Positions 45,998 through 58,996 of a stretch of DNA of 64,000 nt are shown here, piece by piece (position 1 is the first letter of the stretch; every line of letters begins with the position of its first letter). The notes beneath the pieces are model-generated. The model was not told the origin of the DNA and did no database searches. It worked only from the letters and a program-made list of their open reading frames with translations. Source of the DNA: Daldinia sp. FL1419 (lineage: Eukaryota; Ascomycota; Sordariomycetes; Xylariales; Hypoxylaceae); assembly GCA_025201765.1 (NCBI GenBank), contig MU623468.1, positions 39,824-103,823 of the forward strand. The letters run 5' to 3'. The position numbers and the translations under genes were made by a program.

Positions 45998-48900
45998 GTT
46001 GGTAGTTGGTCGAGGCATGGTGCGTATAGTAAGTATACGACTTTGAGGGGGTTCTCGATGTTGTTCTAAGAGAATCTATAAAGGAATGGAAATGAGGGAG
46101 AGAATTTGGGGGCCTTCTTATATAGGACGACAACGACAAAGAGGTGCTCGTCAGGGGGATATCGTACGTAAAGAGTAGCTCCGATTATTCAAGTCTTGAC
46201 GTAGGCTCGGCAAGCTCTTACACACACGTCCGTCCTGAATCTTTCCGACTGTGCCTCATTCACACTTGACGGCATACAACATCACATGGCAGGTTGATGC
46301 CCATAATTTCGGGAAGGGGTGACGGGGGATCTCTTGACCCAGGTAAAGATTGTGACAGCTTACTTGCAGGCACTTGTAGAGCCCCGGGGGAGTCATGGGT
46401 TTTTGGCGACATCGTATAGTGGTCTGCCACGAATACCGGGGACACGTCTGATTGGCGTGTAATGCGGTAAGGGGCGCCAAGGAGGTAGTAATGCCTCAGC
46501 GTCACGATATAGGAAACTATAAGTGCTAACGTCGGCCTATTGTCTAGCCAAGAGTGGCCGTGTAACCTGCAGTGATCTATAATACGTATGTGATATGTGA
46601 GATTCAACGATGCTTTTGGTAGATTTCGATCCGGATCCGGTTAGATGACCAGATATTTGGGATCAATTTTATGTCGTTGATGCTTCTTTTCGTCCTTTTC
46701 GTCCTTTTCGGCCTGATCCGGTGAATTTCTCCTCGCTTAATAATGGGTCGAACTGAAACATGAGTTGCTTGTCTCGAGCTTTTCCCCGAAATTATTAACT
46801 AGAGCAACTCGGATAGTTTTAATCCAGAAGTACGACTAACGTCAAAAGTAGTTATTTTGCGATATACTCACCATGCCCCTTAAGGGGATAAGGATCTGTA
46901 GGATCCGAAACATCTCGACCAAAGGGTTGACCTGCCTCGTCAAGATCAACGTCGACTAACTTACCAACCAGATGTTTTCGATCCCGGATCAGTTAGATTC
47001 TCGGTAGTTAGTTTTAGTTACCTTTACTTTCTATTAAAGTTATCTGGGAATTAGTCGGCACTACTGAGGTTTTGGCTATGTGCGGACCGTGTTTGTGGCG
47101 TTGCTGACGTTGGACCGACTAGAGAACTAACGGTGAGTATATATTTCGTTGTATTCGTTGGAATCGTCGCACAACATGCGGGATAAGAAAACTTGGGATA
47201 AAAACAGCGGGGAGGAAACGCGGGAAATAGTGGGGACTTGTCACCTATAGGTACCTATGTACTTACATACAATACTAGCGTGCTTGGATACCTCCCATGG
47301 GATGGATATAGGTAGGTACCTATAGGTAGGTATCTACCCTACGTATATGAGGTAGGAATATGAGGTAGGAATGGATTCGAAAAAACGTTGGGTCCCCAAA
47401 TATGCATTTCTGGAAAGTTCTTAATTTAGCCCATTTACGACAAGTCAGGGGAAGTGCCGACGTACATACAATCATGTGCCCAATGTAGCAATTTGTAAAT
47501 TGGAACTGTACTGCGACCTCATTCGCACCTCCAACTCTACGTGGAAACTAAAGGATCCTATTGTTTACAAGAGTATCTTCTACCTGCCATATTTATTAGG
47601 TAACTGTAACGATTATTAAAAACACAACCTTAGTACATCATGTCACTATATTTTTTTTTTCTTCCTGCGAGCATGTTACCCATGCGACCCGCCAGGCCGG
47701 ATCCGTTTGAAAAAAGATCGGCGAAACAGGCGAAATTCGGACGACAAGGCGAAAGCTGGGAATGGTAGACGCTAACTGTCGCACGACCTCTTCTTCGTCT
47801 AGGTTACTAGGTTAGGTTGTATGCAACTATTATCATGTATATTAGTTATTATGTACCTAACCTAGTTAATTATACGTTACTAGTATTAGGTATATGCGCG
47901 TCACGTATGCTGTGTGTATCTACCTAGGTACCTAGGTTGGGTATGTACGAGTTTCTTTGCAATAGTTTGAAATTCTATCCGACGCTATCGCTATTAATCA
48001 CTATAATCACTATCGCACTGCATTCACCATTTACGTTGTCTTACTTGTCCTACTCCCTATAACAAAAGTCTATACAAATCATATCGGGCAAACTATTTGT
48101 TACGCCGGTGCGGTGAAACTATGAAATGTGTTGGTTGAACCATGGTTAGCAGACGCCGGTAATCTGGATTCTGCATCTGAGAGCCCTGCAGGTCACCTCC
48201 TAGCACCGAATTCGTTAGACCTTTGTTTCCTTTCTTTTTTTTCATCCCCCTCGCATCCTAGAAGAAAGAAAAACCCAAGATGACTTGCATCTAGGTTAGC
48301 AATCTATAGCACTTAGGTCGCCAAGTCATCCATTATGCATTTGACAATTCTCATTTGTTATAGGTCATGAGATATGCAGAGTCGCGTGGCAACCCCGCGT
48401 TGGGGTGCTTGTCAGCTTTCTTCGCTAAGCTCAGATGCGAATAACACGACTTGTTTTTCTTGAGATGTTAACCCACTCCAAAGTCAACGTTTCATGTCAT
48501 GTTAGCGTTGAGGGTTGGTTTACCTTGTAAAAACATAAAATACCTCGGAGAGCACGCGGTTATTCGGTTATTTACGGCGTGACTACCGGCCGACGCTCAG
48601 GGCTAATCCTGTTTAATCCTTTTGAGATGTTGACAAGGCTATAAGCTCCTACATATTCCCCCGGGATTCGGTTAGACTGCCGGTTACAGCTGACACACTT
48701 CCGCGTATTCAAATTCTTGATGGAAGGCTACCACTATATTTCGGGTATGGTCATCTTTTTGTTTGCATTGTCCAATTTCCCTCAAGATGGGGTCAGAAGA
48801 GCTATGTGGTGTAACGTAATGCAGGTCATCTAGTTGTCACAATTTTCCCAAGGCTCCGTGGCAAGCGGAATACCTGGGGATAATGAGACGTAAAGCAGGA

Positions 48901-50975
48901 TAAAGAAACGCCGGAGGCAACGAGCTAACGACATTTAGGTAGGTCAAAGTTTGAAGATGTATTCGGAGAAAGGGCATGTGGAATCGCGCAATTCTCGTCG
49001 AGAAGCTGCTGGATGAGATGCTATAGTCACCTGGGCATGCATACGTTCAAGGATTAGGTTTACGTTTAGATATACATCTGGCTGCCCATTTCGAGTGCCA
49101 AATCTTAATATACTCTATCTTCTTTTCTGTTCTCAACCTAGCTACCCCTTACGTACCTAGTTTAGGTAAATATACGTAGTGAAGTCCCTATTAGTATGGA
49201 TTATAAGAGGTAAGATTATAGTGCAAGTCAGCCAAGATTTGTTCTGCCCTATTTATAATAGCTAATAGTCTAAAATCTCACCTTTTGCGCAGGCCCAATA
49301 CTCCAGGTTAAAGAAAAGAAATCTCTTGGAAGGAATACTTGAGGTGAAGCTTCGACCTCGACTTAACCCAGATGCGCGCACTCGCCGCGGGCTGTGTTGA
49401 TAGAACCGGAATATACAACATATAGAGCAATGGTAGTTGCAATAGTCACATGAGCTCACCTAGACTACAAAGAAATCATTTAGCGCATATTCCTTTAGGA
49501 GTTTGTCTAGTGATGATCTTTATGAGATCGACGACGCTCGATACCGCATTGTTTATTTCCCCACATGGATCGTCGACGTGCGAGACGGGGGGTTTTAAGC
49601 TTATTCGGTGGGTCTTCCATTTACGTACGTCGACGTTAACTAAGAGCTCTTTGTTATCATTTATACAAAAGCTGCAGGTGCACGTAGCTTCAATACTTGG
49701 CGGATCTAAGCGGGCTGGGCGGCTGACGAGATTGAAATTGAAATCTCTATGCAAATAGCTAGTTCGTTGTGTTTCGACAACAGACGTGGTTACGCTAGTG
49801 AGCATCATGTGTCTGAAGATTCCAAAGAAAGAAGCACACTTATACGGATTGAGAAATTCGACCAATTTGATTCGACAATTGACAACAGGTAAAGAACCTA
49901 TCTTGGACAGTAGTGTCCCTAAGTGAGCTAGCATGCTCGTGTACCTATAATAGATACTTGCCATTTTGCACCTGGGGTACTAATGTGTAAGCTACATCTC
50001 GTCACCAACTCTTGGACGTATATATAAGTACCTACATGTAAGCAACTAAGCAGCCTTTTATGCAATAGGTATACCGTTGCGTGACCTAAAGAAAAGTTTC
50101 ATATTGGAAATTATTATGCTAAGACTTGGTAATGCGTATGACTTACACTGGTTTGGATTATATGCGCGTTTGCCCAAAATCACCTCCGCGCCAACGACCT
50201 TATTCTAGACACAGAGATTATTATACCAACATCCAAATATCAAGATCATAGGGCAAAGTATCTTGATAGTATGTGACAAACATATACCTAGAAGAGTTTG
50301 AGGAGTGAGGAGGTAATTAATTAGAGCTATTTTACGACTGAGGAGTGGTTACAGGAAACACGAATAAATAAATTCATAATTCGATTTAAGATCTTCTGCA
50401 GCTAGCCCGTTTTGCGGACTAGATATCAGAGCCCACTCGAAGTTGAGTAGAGTAATATCGGCGGCAAAGCTACCTAGATTTTCACGTTCAGCTCTTCTTC
50501 ATAACACCTCACCTCAGGCAGTAAATTTCTCAAAATCCATGTTTCTCCGTGTCCTGTCTTGAAGTTCGAAACCCCAAATACTTACGTACATGTAGGTATC
50601 TACCCAAGGTACTCGCACCGCAAGATGTACTAATATATTGGCGTACCTAATCTGCATATGTGTAGGTAGGTACCTACGTACACGGCAGGTACTTCAATTA
50701 TATGGAAGGTAGGTGCTTTAGGAAGGATTGAAACGAATAAAAACGAAATTGAACAAACAAGTTACTTTACTACGAAAATGTGGGGATTCAAAATATTTCC
50801 AACTGGAATTACCTTAATTATTCCAACTCCCAACCTTTGCTAAATTTCATCCACTGACTTTTCCGACCCTGACTACCTACCTTATGTTATAACCCGCTCA
50901 TTTTCCCGCCTCAGAATTCCTTCTCCCACCAAAAGGATAACATCACAGATAAATCCAAAATTAGAGGGTTTCACG
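45998..50975. other. Long gene-poor region with many TACCTA repeats
   Basis: Nearly 5 kb with no confident gene. A frame at 49476-49964 (minus, 162 aa) has no recognisable domain. Present are tandem TTTTCGTCC units (about 46687-46710), TATAGGTACCTA and GGTAGGTACC clusters (47249-47345), CTAGGTAC blocks (47810-47940) and GTAGGTAGGTACCTAC (50662-50677). Local sequence is unusually rich in GTAGGT/ACCTAC words. It may host regulatory or structural elements; no transposon ends were seen. Confidence 0.45.
47249..47345. repeat. TAGGTACCTA repeat cluster
   Basis: Repeated ATAGGTACCTA, TAGGTAGGTACC and ATGAGGTAGGAAT words, including two adjacent copies of the last near 47348-47371. Confidence 0.6.
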
Positions 50976-52340
50976 ATGGATCTCGAGCCGCAGGCCCTCG
51001 CTCCTGCAACTGCTGTCGACTTTGTAGAGTACTACCCTATCAATTACATACACGAAACCGAACCCGTACACTTGTACAATGAAGGTGGGCATCACCCAGT
51101 CCATATTGGCGATACCCTAAACAGCCGTTTTGAAGTCGTCCACAAGCTTGGCAATGGCGGCTTGGGGAATGTTTGGCTCTGTCGAGATACCTTGAAAGAG
51201 AAGTGGAGGGCTGTCAAGATAACGGTCGCCGATCAGTTAAAGAAGGGTACCGAGATGGAAGTGTCCCGCTATCTACGATCCAAATTCAGCCAAGAAGAGC
51301 TCGAACGAAACCACATACTACCACCCTTAGAAGAATTCTCAATCGTGGGCCCCAATGGCTGTCATTCTTGTCTCGTGATGCCCGTTTATGGCCCGACCGT
51401 TTCGGAATGGCGTATGTTCCAAGAAGACCATAAAAAGCAAGCTGATCACGACATAAGGACCGTATGCCGACAGATTATCGAGTCAGTGCAATTCCTTCAT
51501 GGTCAAAGGATATGTCATGGAGACCTTAGACCGGGGAATATTCTCATGCAAATTCAAGGCATCGATGATATGAGCCGCGACGAACTTCTCCAGCTCATGG
51601 GCGAGCCTAAGCATGTCCGTATCAGAACACTGTCTGGTCGGCCTCCAGCACCTAGGGCCCCGGAATATTGCGTATTGCCCACAGATTACTCTTGGGCCCA
51701 CAAGCTCACCACAGCATCTATCGCAATTACCGACTTTGGGGAATCATTCTTCCTTAAGACTCTCCCCGGATTATTTGGGATTCCTTACGGATACGCTGCC
51801 CCTGAAGTTTTGATGCCTCGTATTGGGCCCGTAGGGCGTCATAGCGATATATGGTCACTGGCATGCACTTTATTTGAAGTCCGTAACGGTTCACCGCTGT
51901 TTGCGGGTGATTACGATGGCGAACTTGGTCGTGTTCTTGGGGACATCCAGTTCTACTTGGGGCCATTACCTAAAGCCCAACTGGGTATACAAATTTCCAC
52001 TGAATTTGAAAATTTACTCAAAGAGAAGGAGGACAGGTCAGCGGAAGCCAAGGGTAGATTGCTTGAAGAATCTGGCTATTCAGATATATTTGAGGCTGCG
52101 CTTGGAAAGGAACAGACCATGTACTTGGATTGGGACCGATCCGATGAAGTTTTCAAGTTCCGATATCCTAAAGATGACGTCTTGGGCTTAGCTGATCTTC
52201 TGAGGGGAATGCTTAAATATATTCCCGGAGATCGTGTCGACATAGATGGAGTTCTATCGCATTATTGGGTCAAGGGAATAGGAAAAGAGGGAATGCCAGA
52301 AGAAGAGTCGCGAAAGGGAAATGCAAGAACACGGCACTGA
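50976..52340 (+). CDS. SRPK-like protein kinase
   Basis: An intronless 454-aa kinase. An N-terminal linker (YYPINYIHETEPVHLYNEGGHHPVHIGD) leads into the ATP-binding loop KLGNGGLGNVWLCRD and the ATP-site lysine in WRAVKI (about K81). The catalytic loop reads HGDLRPGNIL (D183 present; the usual Arg/Thr is Gly and the Lys is Arg), and the metal-binding motif is DFGES (about 253-257). AAPEVLMP and SDIWSLACTLFE are intact. The HPV-H-GDTLNSRFEVVHKLG opening is typical of fungal SR-protein-kinase-like paralogues, which expanded in many ascomycetes. HRD-to-HGD and K-to-R changes may affect activity; whether it is a kinase or pseudokinase is open. Confidence 0.85.
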   Translation: MDLEPQALAPATAVDFVEYYPINYIHETEPVHLYNEGGHHPVHIGDTLNSRFEVVHKLGNGGLGNVWLCRDTLKEKWRAVKITVADQLKKGTEMEVSRYLRSKFSQEELERNHILPPLEEFSIVGPNGCHSCLVMPVYGPTVSEWRMFQEDHKKQADHDIRTVCRQIIESVQFLHGQRICHGDLRPGNILMQIQGIDDMSRDELLQLMGEPKHVRIRTLSGRPPAPRAPEYCVLPTDYSWAHKLTTASIAITDFGESFFLKTLPGLFGIPYGYAAPEVLMPRIGPVGRHSDIWSLACTLFEVRNGSPLFAGDYDGELGRVLGDIQFYLGPLPKAQLGIQISTEFENLLKEKEDRSAEAKGRLLEESGYSDIFEAALGKEQTMYLDWDRSDEVFKFRYPKDDVLGLADLLRGMLKYIPGDRVDIDGVLSHYWVKGIGKEGMPEEESRKGNARTRH

Positions 52341-52706
52341 CAAATGAATTTACAGCGTACGTAACTACTGCCATCTCCTTTCTAATATCTGCGGGCTTTC
52401 AGGCACTTACTAAAACCTTCGTGTCACATACTTCTATCACCACTATACATTCGTCATGGCTGTTTAGGAGAAGTAACGCCAAGAAACCAAAATATTTACC
52501 GGGGGGCTATAGTGATCAGACTGATATTTAATCGCCCATGCAAGTGAAAAGATTGAATGGCTGCCGTTTGGGTAAGCCCGCTAGGGTTATGGTATACCAT
52601 ACATAGAGCACTCAGTTTCGTCACAGCGAGAGTAGGTATCTAAAATCCGAAGCAAAAGGGTTACTACAAATAACTCATTTGTTATAGACGCCGCAGCAAC
52701 ATTAAG
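52341..52706. other. Short convergent spacer
   Basis: About 370 bp between stop codons of convergent genes. A small frame overlapping the kinase end (52265-52531) looks like a shadow. Confidence 0.4.
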
Positions 52707-54647
52707 TTAGTCCTTTTCTTTGCTAACTTCCAAAGTTTCGACGGCAGTCTCCTCGTCGTTACATAACTTAGTACTACCACCATGGAATATTTTGACGTCT
52801 CCAAAGATCTCGTCAATTTCTTCCAGAGATTTTCCTAGAAGCTGTCAGCTGTTGAAGTTCATGGCTATTCCAAAGCTACGTACCTTTAGTCTCGGGATAT
52901 GCGAAAGCAAATACGAGAGCACAGAGTGCATTGGTGAGAACAAATAAGATCTATTACCACGTCAGTAATAATATACAGACCATAGGAGACGATAGGGAAG
53001 ATACATAGTATTTCCACCCAACGGCTGCGAGTGCGATAGGCGAACACTGCGTGATGACCAAACTGATAGAATAGTGGATGACTTGCACTAAAGCGTTCGC
53101 CTTGGCTCGCAGTTCCGTGGTGAAGACCTCGGGGCTGTAATATTTCTCGTCAGCATCAATAACTAATAGGGTTAGAATCTTAACGAGTAAGACTTACGGG
53201 ATAATCCAAGTCATTGGGCCAAGAAGTGCCGAGTAATTTGCGGAAACTGCAAAAATGCAGGCAATAAGACCTCTTTGCGCAGAAACGTTCGTGGGTAGAC
53301 CGGGACGTGCCGGGTAGACTGCGGCAAGGATGGTGATTATCGTATAGCAAAGGGATAGAAGAGCGGAGCTTGTAATCAGTATCTTTTTCCGGCCGATTCG
53401 ATCGACGAAGAAAAGAGATGCGAGGCAAGCTACGGGGGCAACAGTTCCATAAAGGCCACTGACTAGGAGTTGTTCATTCTGATCAAATTGGAGAGTCGCA
53501 TATATGGCTGTTTGATAGTACTGGACGAAGGATATGCCCGACAGCATAGCAGCCGCCCATACGAATGACCCCACGAAGAGGCGCTTTCGGAATGCGGGAG
53601 TTCTGAAAAGATCCGCCCACGTCAAGCGACCTTGAGCTTTTCTCTCTTCTTCGATATTGACTTGGATAATGGTAAACTCGGCGTCGATCCACGTATCATT
53701 AGACCCGTCGTAATGGTAACTGCGGAAGGCTTTCTTGGCTTCCTCGTGGCGACCCTTCAAGCAAAGCCATCTTGGGGATTCACTGATGAATAAAACTCCG
53801 AGGCCAAGTAGAACAGCGGGGAGACCTTGGATAGCGAAGCCGAGTCTCCATTGATTAGGATTATTCCATTTACCCTCGCCGACTCCGGTCCATAATGCGA
53901 CGAAAAATCCCCAAGCGACCACTTAACTCCTGTTAGCCAAATAGGTACCATTTGTTTTCGGGGAATGCCACGTCTTACTCATCTGGTTAGCTGCTGTGAT
54001 CCTCGCGCGTTCGTGGGTCTGTCGATCACTAAGTCACTGCGCCTCTTAAGACATTCTCTACGAGATAGGTAACTGTACTGACTTTTGCAATTTCAGCGCC
54101 AAAAACGGGAGCAACGCCTGTAACTGTTCCAACAGCAAAACCGACTAATAGGCGGCCCATGATAACTGAATCTCGAGATATTAGAATTATTAAGTGACCA
54201 TGCGACTTGTCTATACTCACGCATAGCGACGTGAGCAGCTCCGGCCATAAGCGCCGAGCCGATCGCGCCCCAGATGCATCCAAACGCTATGGCCTTACGC
54301 CGCCCAAACCTATCGCTGGTAATACCAACCGAAGCGCTACCGAGCCATGCTATAGTGAGAAAAATTAGCATAAGATGAGTACGAAAAGACACCAATATGA
54401 ATCACCTCCGGCTTGATAAACTGATACAATTGCTCCACGAGTAGCAGCATCAGGTTGCCCGAAGTAAGTCAAGAAAGACTTTAGGGCTAAACTCGGCGTA
54501 ATGATTCCCGAATCACTCGAGGTCTGTTAGCGTTGTGTAAAGAAGTCGTCATCGCGAGCTCAGAACTTACTAGCCGTAGAGAAACCCGCCTATCCCAAGG
54601 AATAAGGAGGTCAAGAATGGCTTACTCAGTAACGTTTGGTTCTTCAT
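52707..54647 (-). CDS. MFS sugar transporter (SP family), nine exons
   Basis: Nine exons on the minus strand: 54647-54571, 54515-54406, 54349-54221, 54165-54083, 54018-53979, 53921-53198, 53134-53005, 52950-52884 and 52834-52707. The introns are 49-64 bp. The product is 495 aa. Motifs appear in order: FLYGYDSGIITPSLALKSF, SDRFGRRKAIAFG, GRLLVGFAVGTVTGVAPVFGAEIAK, THERARITAANQM, SESPRWL, FVDRIGRRKIL and PETKGKSLEEIDEIFGD. These are hallmarks of fungal hexose/quinate-type sugar porters. The donor at exon 4 is GTCAGT, less common. It lies head to head with a cytochrome P450. Substrate cannot be told; all conserved motifs are kept, so it should be functional. Confidence 0.9.
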
Positions 54648-55444
54648 GATTGTCACTGGGTAAGATAAGGAATCTTGAAGGTGCGCTGAGGCCCCTCAGT
54701 CAGATTTGAGGGCCTCCATGGGTTTAAGTATCGCCGCATCAACATAACAAAAGGACATCTAGACTCTGAGGAAATCCGGGGTTGATATCCGACAACTTGG
54801 TTCATGGTATAGCGGGAATGGGTCCGCCAAGGGCCCAGGGGCGGGGTATACGAATCAAGTCGAGCTTCGGCATGGATTACCCCTATTCAGGTACAGCTCC
54901 TCGCCTTGAGCCTCTCTAACTTACCCCAAGGTTGGCTCGTTTTGATTTACCTCTCGGGTTTTGCCCATCTAAAGCATGAATAGCTAATATCGCAATAGTA
55001 GACGACAAACTAGAGGTTATCCTAGATATTATTTTATACGCTTTTCACTCCTATAAGACCTTTTATTCTTAAATATAGGTAGAATCCAGAAATCTTATAA
55101 ACCAAACGCGAACAGGCCAACGTCGTGATGCGTCCCTATCCTATTGAATAGATTAATAATCCGAATCGAGCTTCTGTTAGCGAGGGTCTGGTCTTCATCC
55201 ATGCGCTACTCCGCAAAGCACATGGGCGTCAGATTTGGGGGAATATCCACATGGCTTTCCCCGCCAAGGTCGGCAGTTTGAATATCGACAACTAGTGCAG
55301 GAGGACTCTCGGTTACCCATGTTGGTATTTCTCGAGCGGCGCCCTTTGTAGGCCAACCCATTTCTCCCGACGTTGGCGATCAGCATTATGAAGGACGTTA
55401 TTGTGTGATTGTCTACCAAGTAATTCCCACGTCTCAATGCCAAA
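54648..55444. promoter_or_regulatory. Divergent promoter region of sugar transporter and P450
   Basis: About 800 bp spacer between two divergent start codons. No gene is supported and no transcription-factor site is convincing by eye. Confidence 0.45.
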
Positions 55445-57300
55445 ATGTTCACGACGATTCTTGCTAGTATAGGCTTCGCCATATCACTTTCTTACCTGGG
55501 CCTGGTATTCCCAAGGGTATGTATGTTATTAGAAGAATCTCCACCAGAACTGTTAGATTAATACGGCTAGAATAGTTGTTACAAGAGTGGAAGATTTATG
55601 CGCATCGCAAAGAACTTCCTCCAGGTCCGAAAGCTATCAAGTCTGGTCTTCAGAAACCGTGGCTTTGGTTCCGGGAATTGAATAAAGAGTACGGTGATGT
55701 CGTCTACCTTCAGATGGGACCAACGCCCACGATCGTCCTCGGTTCAGCCCAGGCGGCATGGGATCTCCTAGAGAAGCGAGGCGCGAAGTATTCGTCTCGA
55801 CCCCGCTTCATTATGGGTGGTGAACTTCTGTCGGGTGGTATGAGAGGCCTTATGGCCCCGTATGGGTCTTTCTGGAGACGCTGGCGAAAGCTGTTACATA
55901 GCGGGTTTATGAACCGTCAGAGTTTAACCTATCGGCCCATCCAGAGCTTAGAGTCCAAAGTTCTTATGAACGATTTGCTTCAAACCCCCAAGGCGTTTCG
56001 AAAGCATCTCGAGCGTTATGCTGCTTCGGTTATTGTTACCGTTACGTACGGACGAAGAGTCGAGGACGTCGATACTGATATTGTTGTGCGCCGCAATGGG
56101 GAATCGATGGACCGCCTAACACAAGTCAAGTAAGTTGATTCTCGTCCCATCGCTTCGTGTAATTGCTCACACTTTCTTACGAAGTATTCCTGGTAAATAT
56201 AAGGTAGAGCGGTACCCAGCTCTCAAATACATACCTAGCATCTTCGCACCATGGAAGGCCCAAGTCCTAAAGCAACGGCAAAAAGACATTCAGCTGTATA
56301 CTGAACTCATGGCCGAGGTTAAAGATAGAAACGCAAGAGGTACTTTGCCAACATGCTTTGCTAAGCACCTTTTAGAGGAACAAGAGAACCTGGGGATGTC
56401 AGATTTAGAAATTGCTTATACCGCGGGATCTCCATTCGGTGCGGGAGTAGAAACGGTAAGTCTGCTATCTTCCCCCAGAGGCTTTCGAAGACCTCATCTG
56501 ATGCAAGATGATTTAGTCCGCAGGTTCACTCGCTAGCTTTCTTCTCGCTTGCGTCAAATTTGGCCCCCGGTTTATTTCTAGGGCACATGAAGAACTAGAT
56601 AGGGTAGTGGGAAGTAATAGGCTTCCTACGTTCGAAGACCTGCCCCAATTACCGTACATTAGAGCGGTTGCATCTGAGACGTTGAGATGGAGGCCTGTTG
56701 CCGTATTGGGAGGCACGCCGCACGCTAGTACCGCCGACGATGTGTATAAGGGAATGTTTATTCCCAAGGGAAGCACAATAATTGCGCCCTTGTGGAGCAG
56801 TAAGTGTGCTAGTGGTTCTATCACGTCTAATCACATCGACACTGACCATTTGTTAGTTCATCTCAATGAATCCGATTTCCCCGAGCCAAACGAATTTCGA
56901 CCAGAACGTTTCATCGAGGGCCGTGAGTATCCCGGCACACTTGGTCACAGTGCGTTTGGTTGGGGACGAAGAATTTGTCCTGGAATGCACTTGGGTTCTG
57001 CATCTGTGGAACTCAACATCGCGCGAATACTATGGGCTTTCGACGTTGGTCCCGCAAAAGATGCAAGAGGAAACGACATCGACGTGGATATGTGAGTGGC
57101 CCCTATTCAAGTTATTCCGATCGCATATTCATAGACTCCCCAGATTCGCCTTCTCGGATGGCTTCAACTCGAGTCCCCTGCCGTTCCCTTGCTCCATACA
57201 ACCACGATCACAGAAGTATGCAAAGGTCATCGAGGCAGAATACCAGGGTGCTATAGAGTCTCTAAGAACGTATACTCCGGTTAGTAACAAAGTATCCTAA
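55445..57300 (+). CDS. Cytochrome P450 monooxygenase
   Basis: Six exons: 55445-55516, 55576-56129, 56185-56455, 56517-56799, 56857-57091 and 57144-57300, with introns of 52-61 bp. The product is 523 aa. A membrane anchor (MFTTILASIGFAISLSYLGLVF) is followed by the PPGP hinge. The I-helix is GAGVETSAGSLASF across a splice junction; ETLRWRP is the ExxR motif and FGWGRRICPGMHLG the haem-binding loop with the Cys ligand. The fourth exon start was chosen at 56517 because only this acceptor gives the family ETSAGS sequence in phase. Its type resembles fungal CYPs annotated as O-methylsterigmatocystin oxidoreductase, but no such pathway is nearby. Function could be xenobiotic or lipid oxidation. Confidence 0.92.
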
Positions 57301-58996
57301 CGGGGCGTGGGCCATCCAACCGTCAACGTGCTTCGGGAAAAGTATGGAAACATGTCTGGAAGTATGAGTGGCTAGATAGGTACCTACAGTATCTTGTTAT
57401 TAGTCCAAATAAGGTTTGTTTATAGAGCACAGTTCTTAATGATTGGTGAGGCGCAAATGATGTCCGAAGCCCTAAGATTGTGGAGTAACAAGGCCAATCG
57501 AATCTCATATTCATGGTTAGACTTAATAGAGCATAATAAGACCAAGATAGTTGGCTTTTACTCCTACTAGCTTACCATGGCACGCTCTATATATCATAGC
57601 TTTATATACGCCCAAGGCAAATGCGTATGAATATTCACTCGTTGCTTTTATATGGTTCCGATTTGGGATGATATCATAATTTTCTATTTTTATGAAAAGA
57701 ACAAAAACACTAATATATACAATATAATCGTATATATGTAACATGGAACTATCTACGATATCGTTTCATGTGTTAATTCAACCTCGACATATGTGAGATG
57801 AGAATAGAAACATCACACTTGAAGATGAGTACTTTATGAGTGAGATTATACTCATACCCATAACTGCGGGTAATCGGCGTACAGGGGTGTGTAAAAATCG
57901 TTTTTTTTTTCCTTGCTAGAGTGAAGCTGTTGAAGAGATGGGGCGACTTGTGGTTCATTAAACGATCTATCATTTAGTACCAACTAACTCGAAGCTCGAA
58001 GGTTGGCCATTGGTCACTTGCTTACGTAGAGTCGCATGAGAATGCGACCTCCGGTCTCCATTCGGTCAAGCTTGAGTTTCCGCATCATGTCACCCAACTA
58101 ACAAAACAAAGCGGAGTTAAGGTCGAGAGAGAGAGTTATCGCAGATATATTAATATGAGACCCAGGATGCATTAAGACTCTTGTCTGGTTACGAATATGG
58201 AAGGGTTACCATGTAGGTATGTATAGGTATGTATGTAGGTAGGTACCTAGACATGTAGGTAGTTATATTTCTATGCATTCTCTTGCTCGTCCCATCCGCC
58301 CACCAAGAATCCTTGGAATGTTTTTATAGAAAATCGGCGATACGACCCGTCTTTTAACAACGTAGCCAAAGACGGGAGGGCCGCCCACCGCCAAGCATTC
58401 TCCATTCCAGAACGAGACGCGATTGCGCCTTTGCTGGGACGACCCGAGCTTTCACAAGCTTATGTAGCATTTTTGGCCTGTATACCCTTGTCTGACCCAA
58501 AACTCAGCTTCGCCTTTTGCTGACACCACAAAGAATAAAATGACGAATCATATTCTAACAGAAGTCTTCTAGAAATTCTATATTCTATCTTACCTAAGAG
58601 TTGATCGGCAAGTCGACCAGGGGTTCCACAAGCATCAACTTCACTCGTCCATTACCCCTGAGGGTTGAGGGTTTGGAAGCGTTCCCTCGCGCCTTTTCAT
58701 TTTTTTCTTTCGACCCCTCGGGCGCTCGATGTCGTCTGAATTGCCTTGCCTTTAAACTCTTTTCTACAGACTACAGTTTGGACCATCGAGTGCGCCTTAA
58801 GCTTGACGATATAGCGTATCAACGTTCCGTCCTACTTTTACCCTTATAACCAACCGAGTTCTAGACCCGGAACCAACCCTTAGACCAGACCTTGGACTTT
58901 GGCGGGCCCTTTCCATCTACCATCCAAGATAGGTTTCGCTATTGCTGGCGACAGCAATCGGTTGCCGTCCCTCCGGGTGGGAGCAACGCATACAAT
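57301..58996. other. Intergenic with TAGGTA repeat block
   Basis: About 1.7 kb. A block of GTAGGTAT/GTAGGTAGGTACCTAG repeats lies at 58212-58263. A short T/A-rich region near 57640-57740 follows the P450 gene. The sequence around 58600-58990 is the promoter/leader of the next gene. Confidence 0.45.

Noticed and set aside
49476..49964. 162-aa minus-strand frame
   Set aside because: Long enough to be noted but with no recognisable motif, signal or context; insufficient to annotate.
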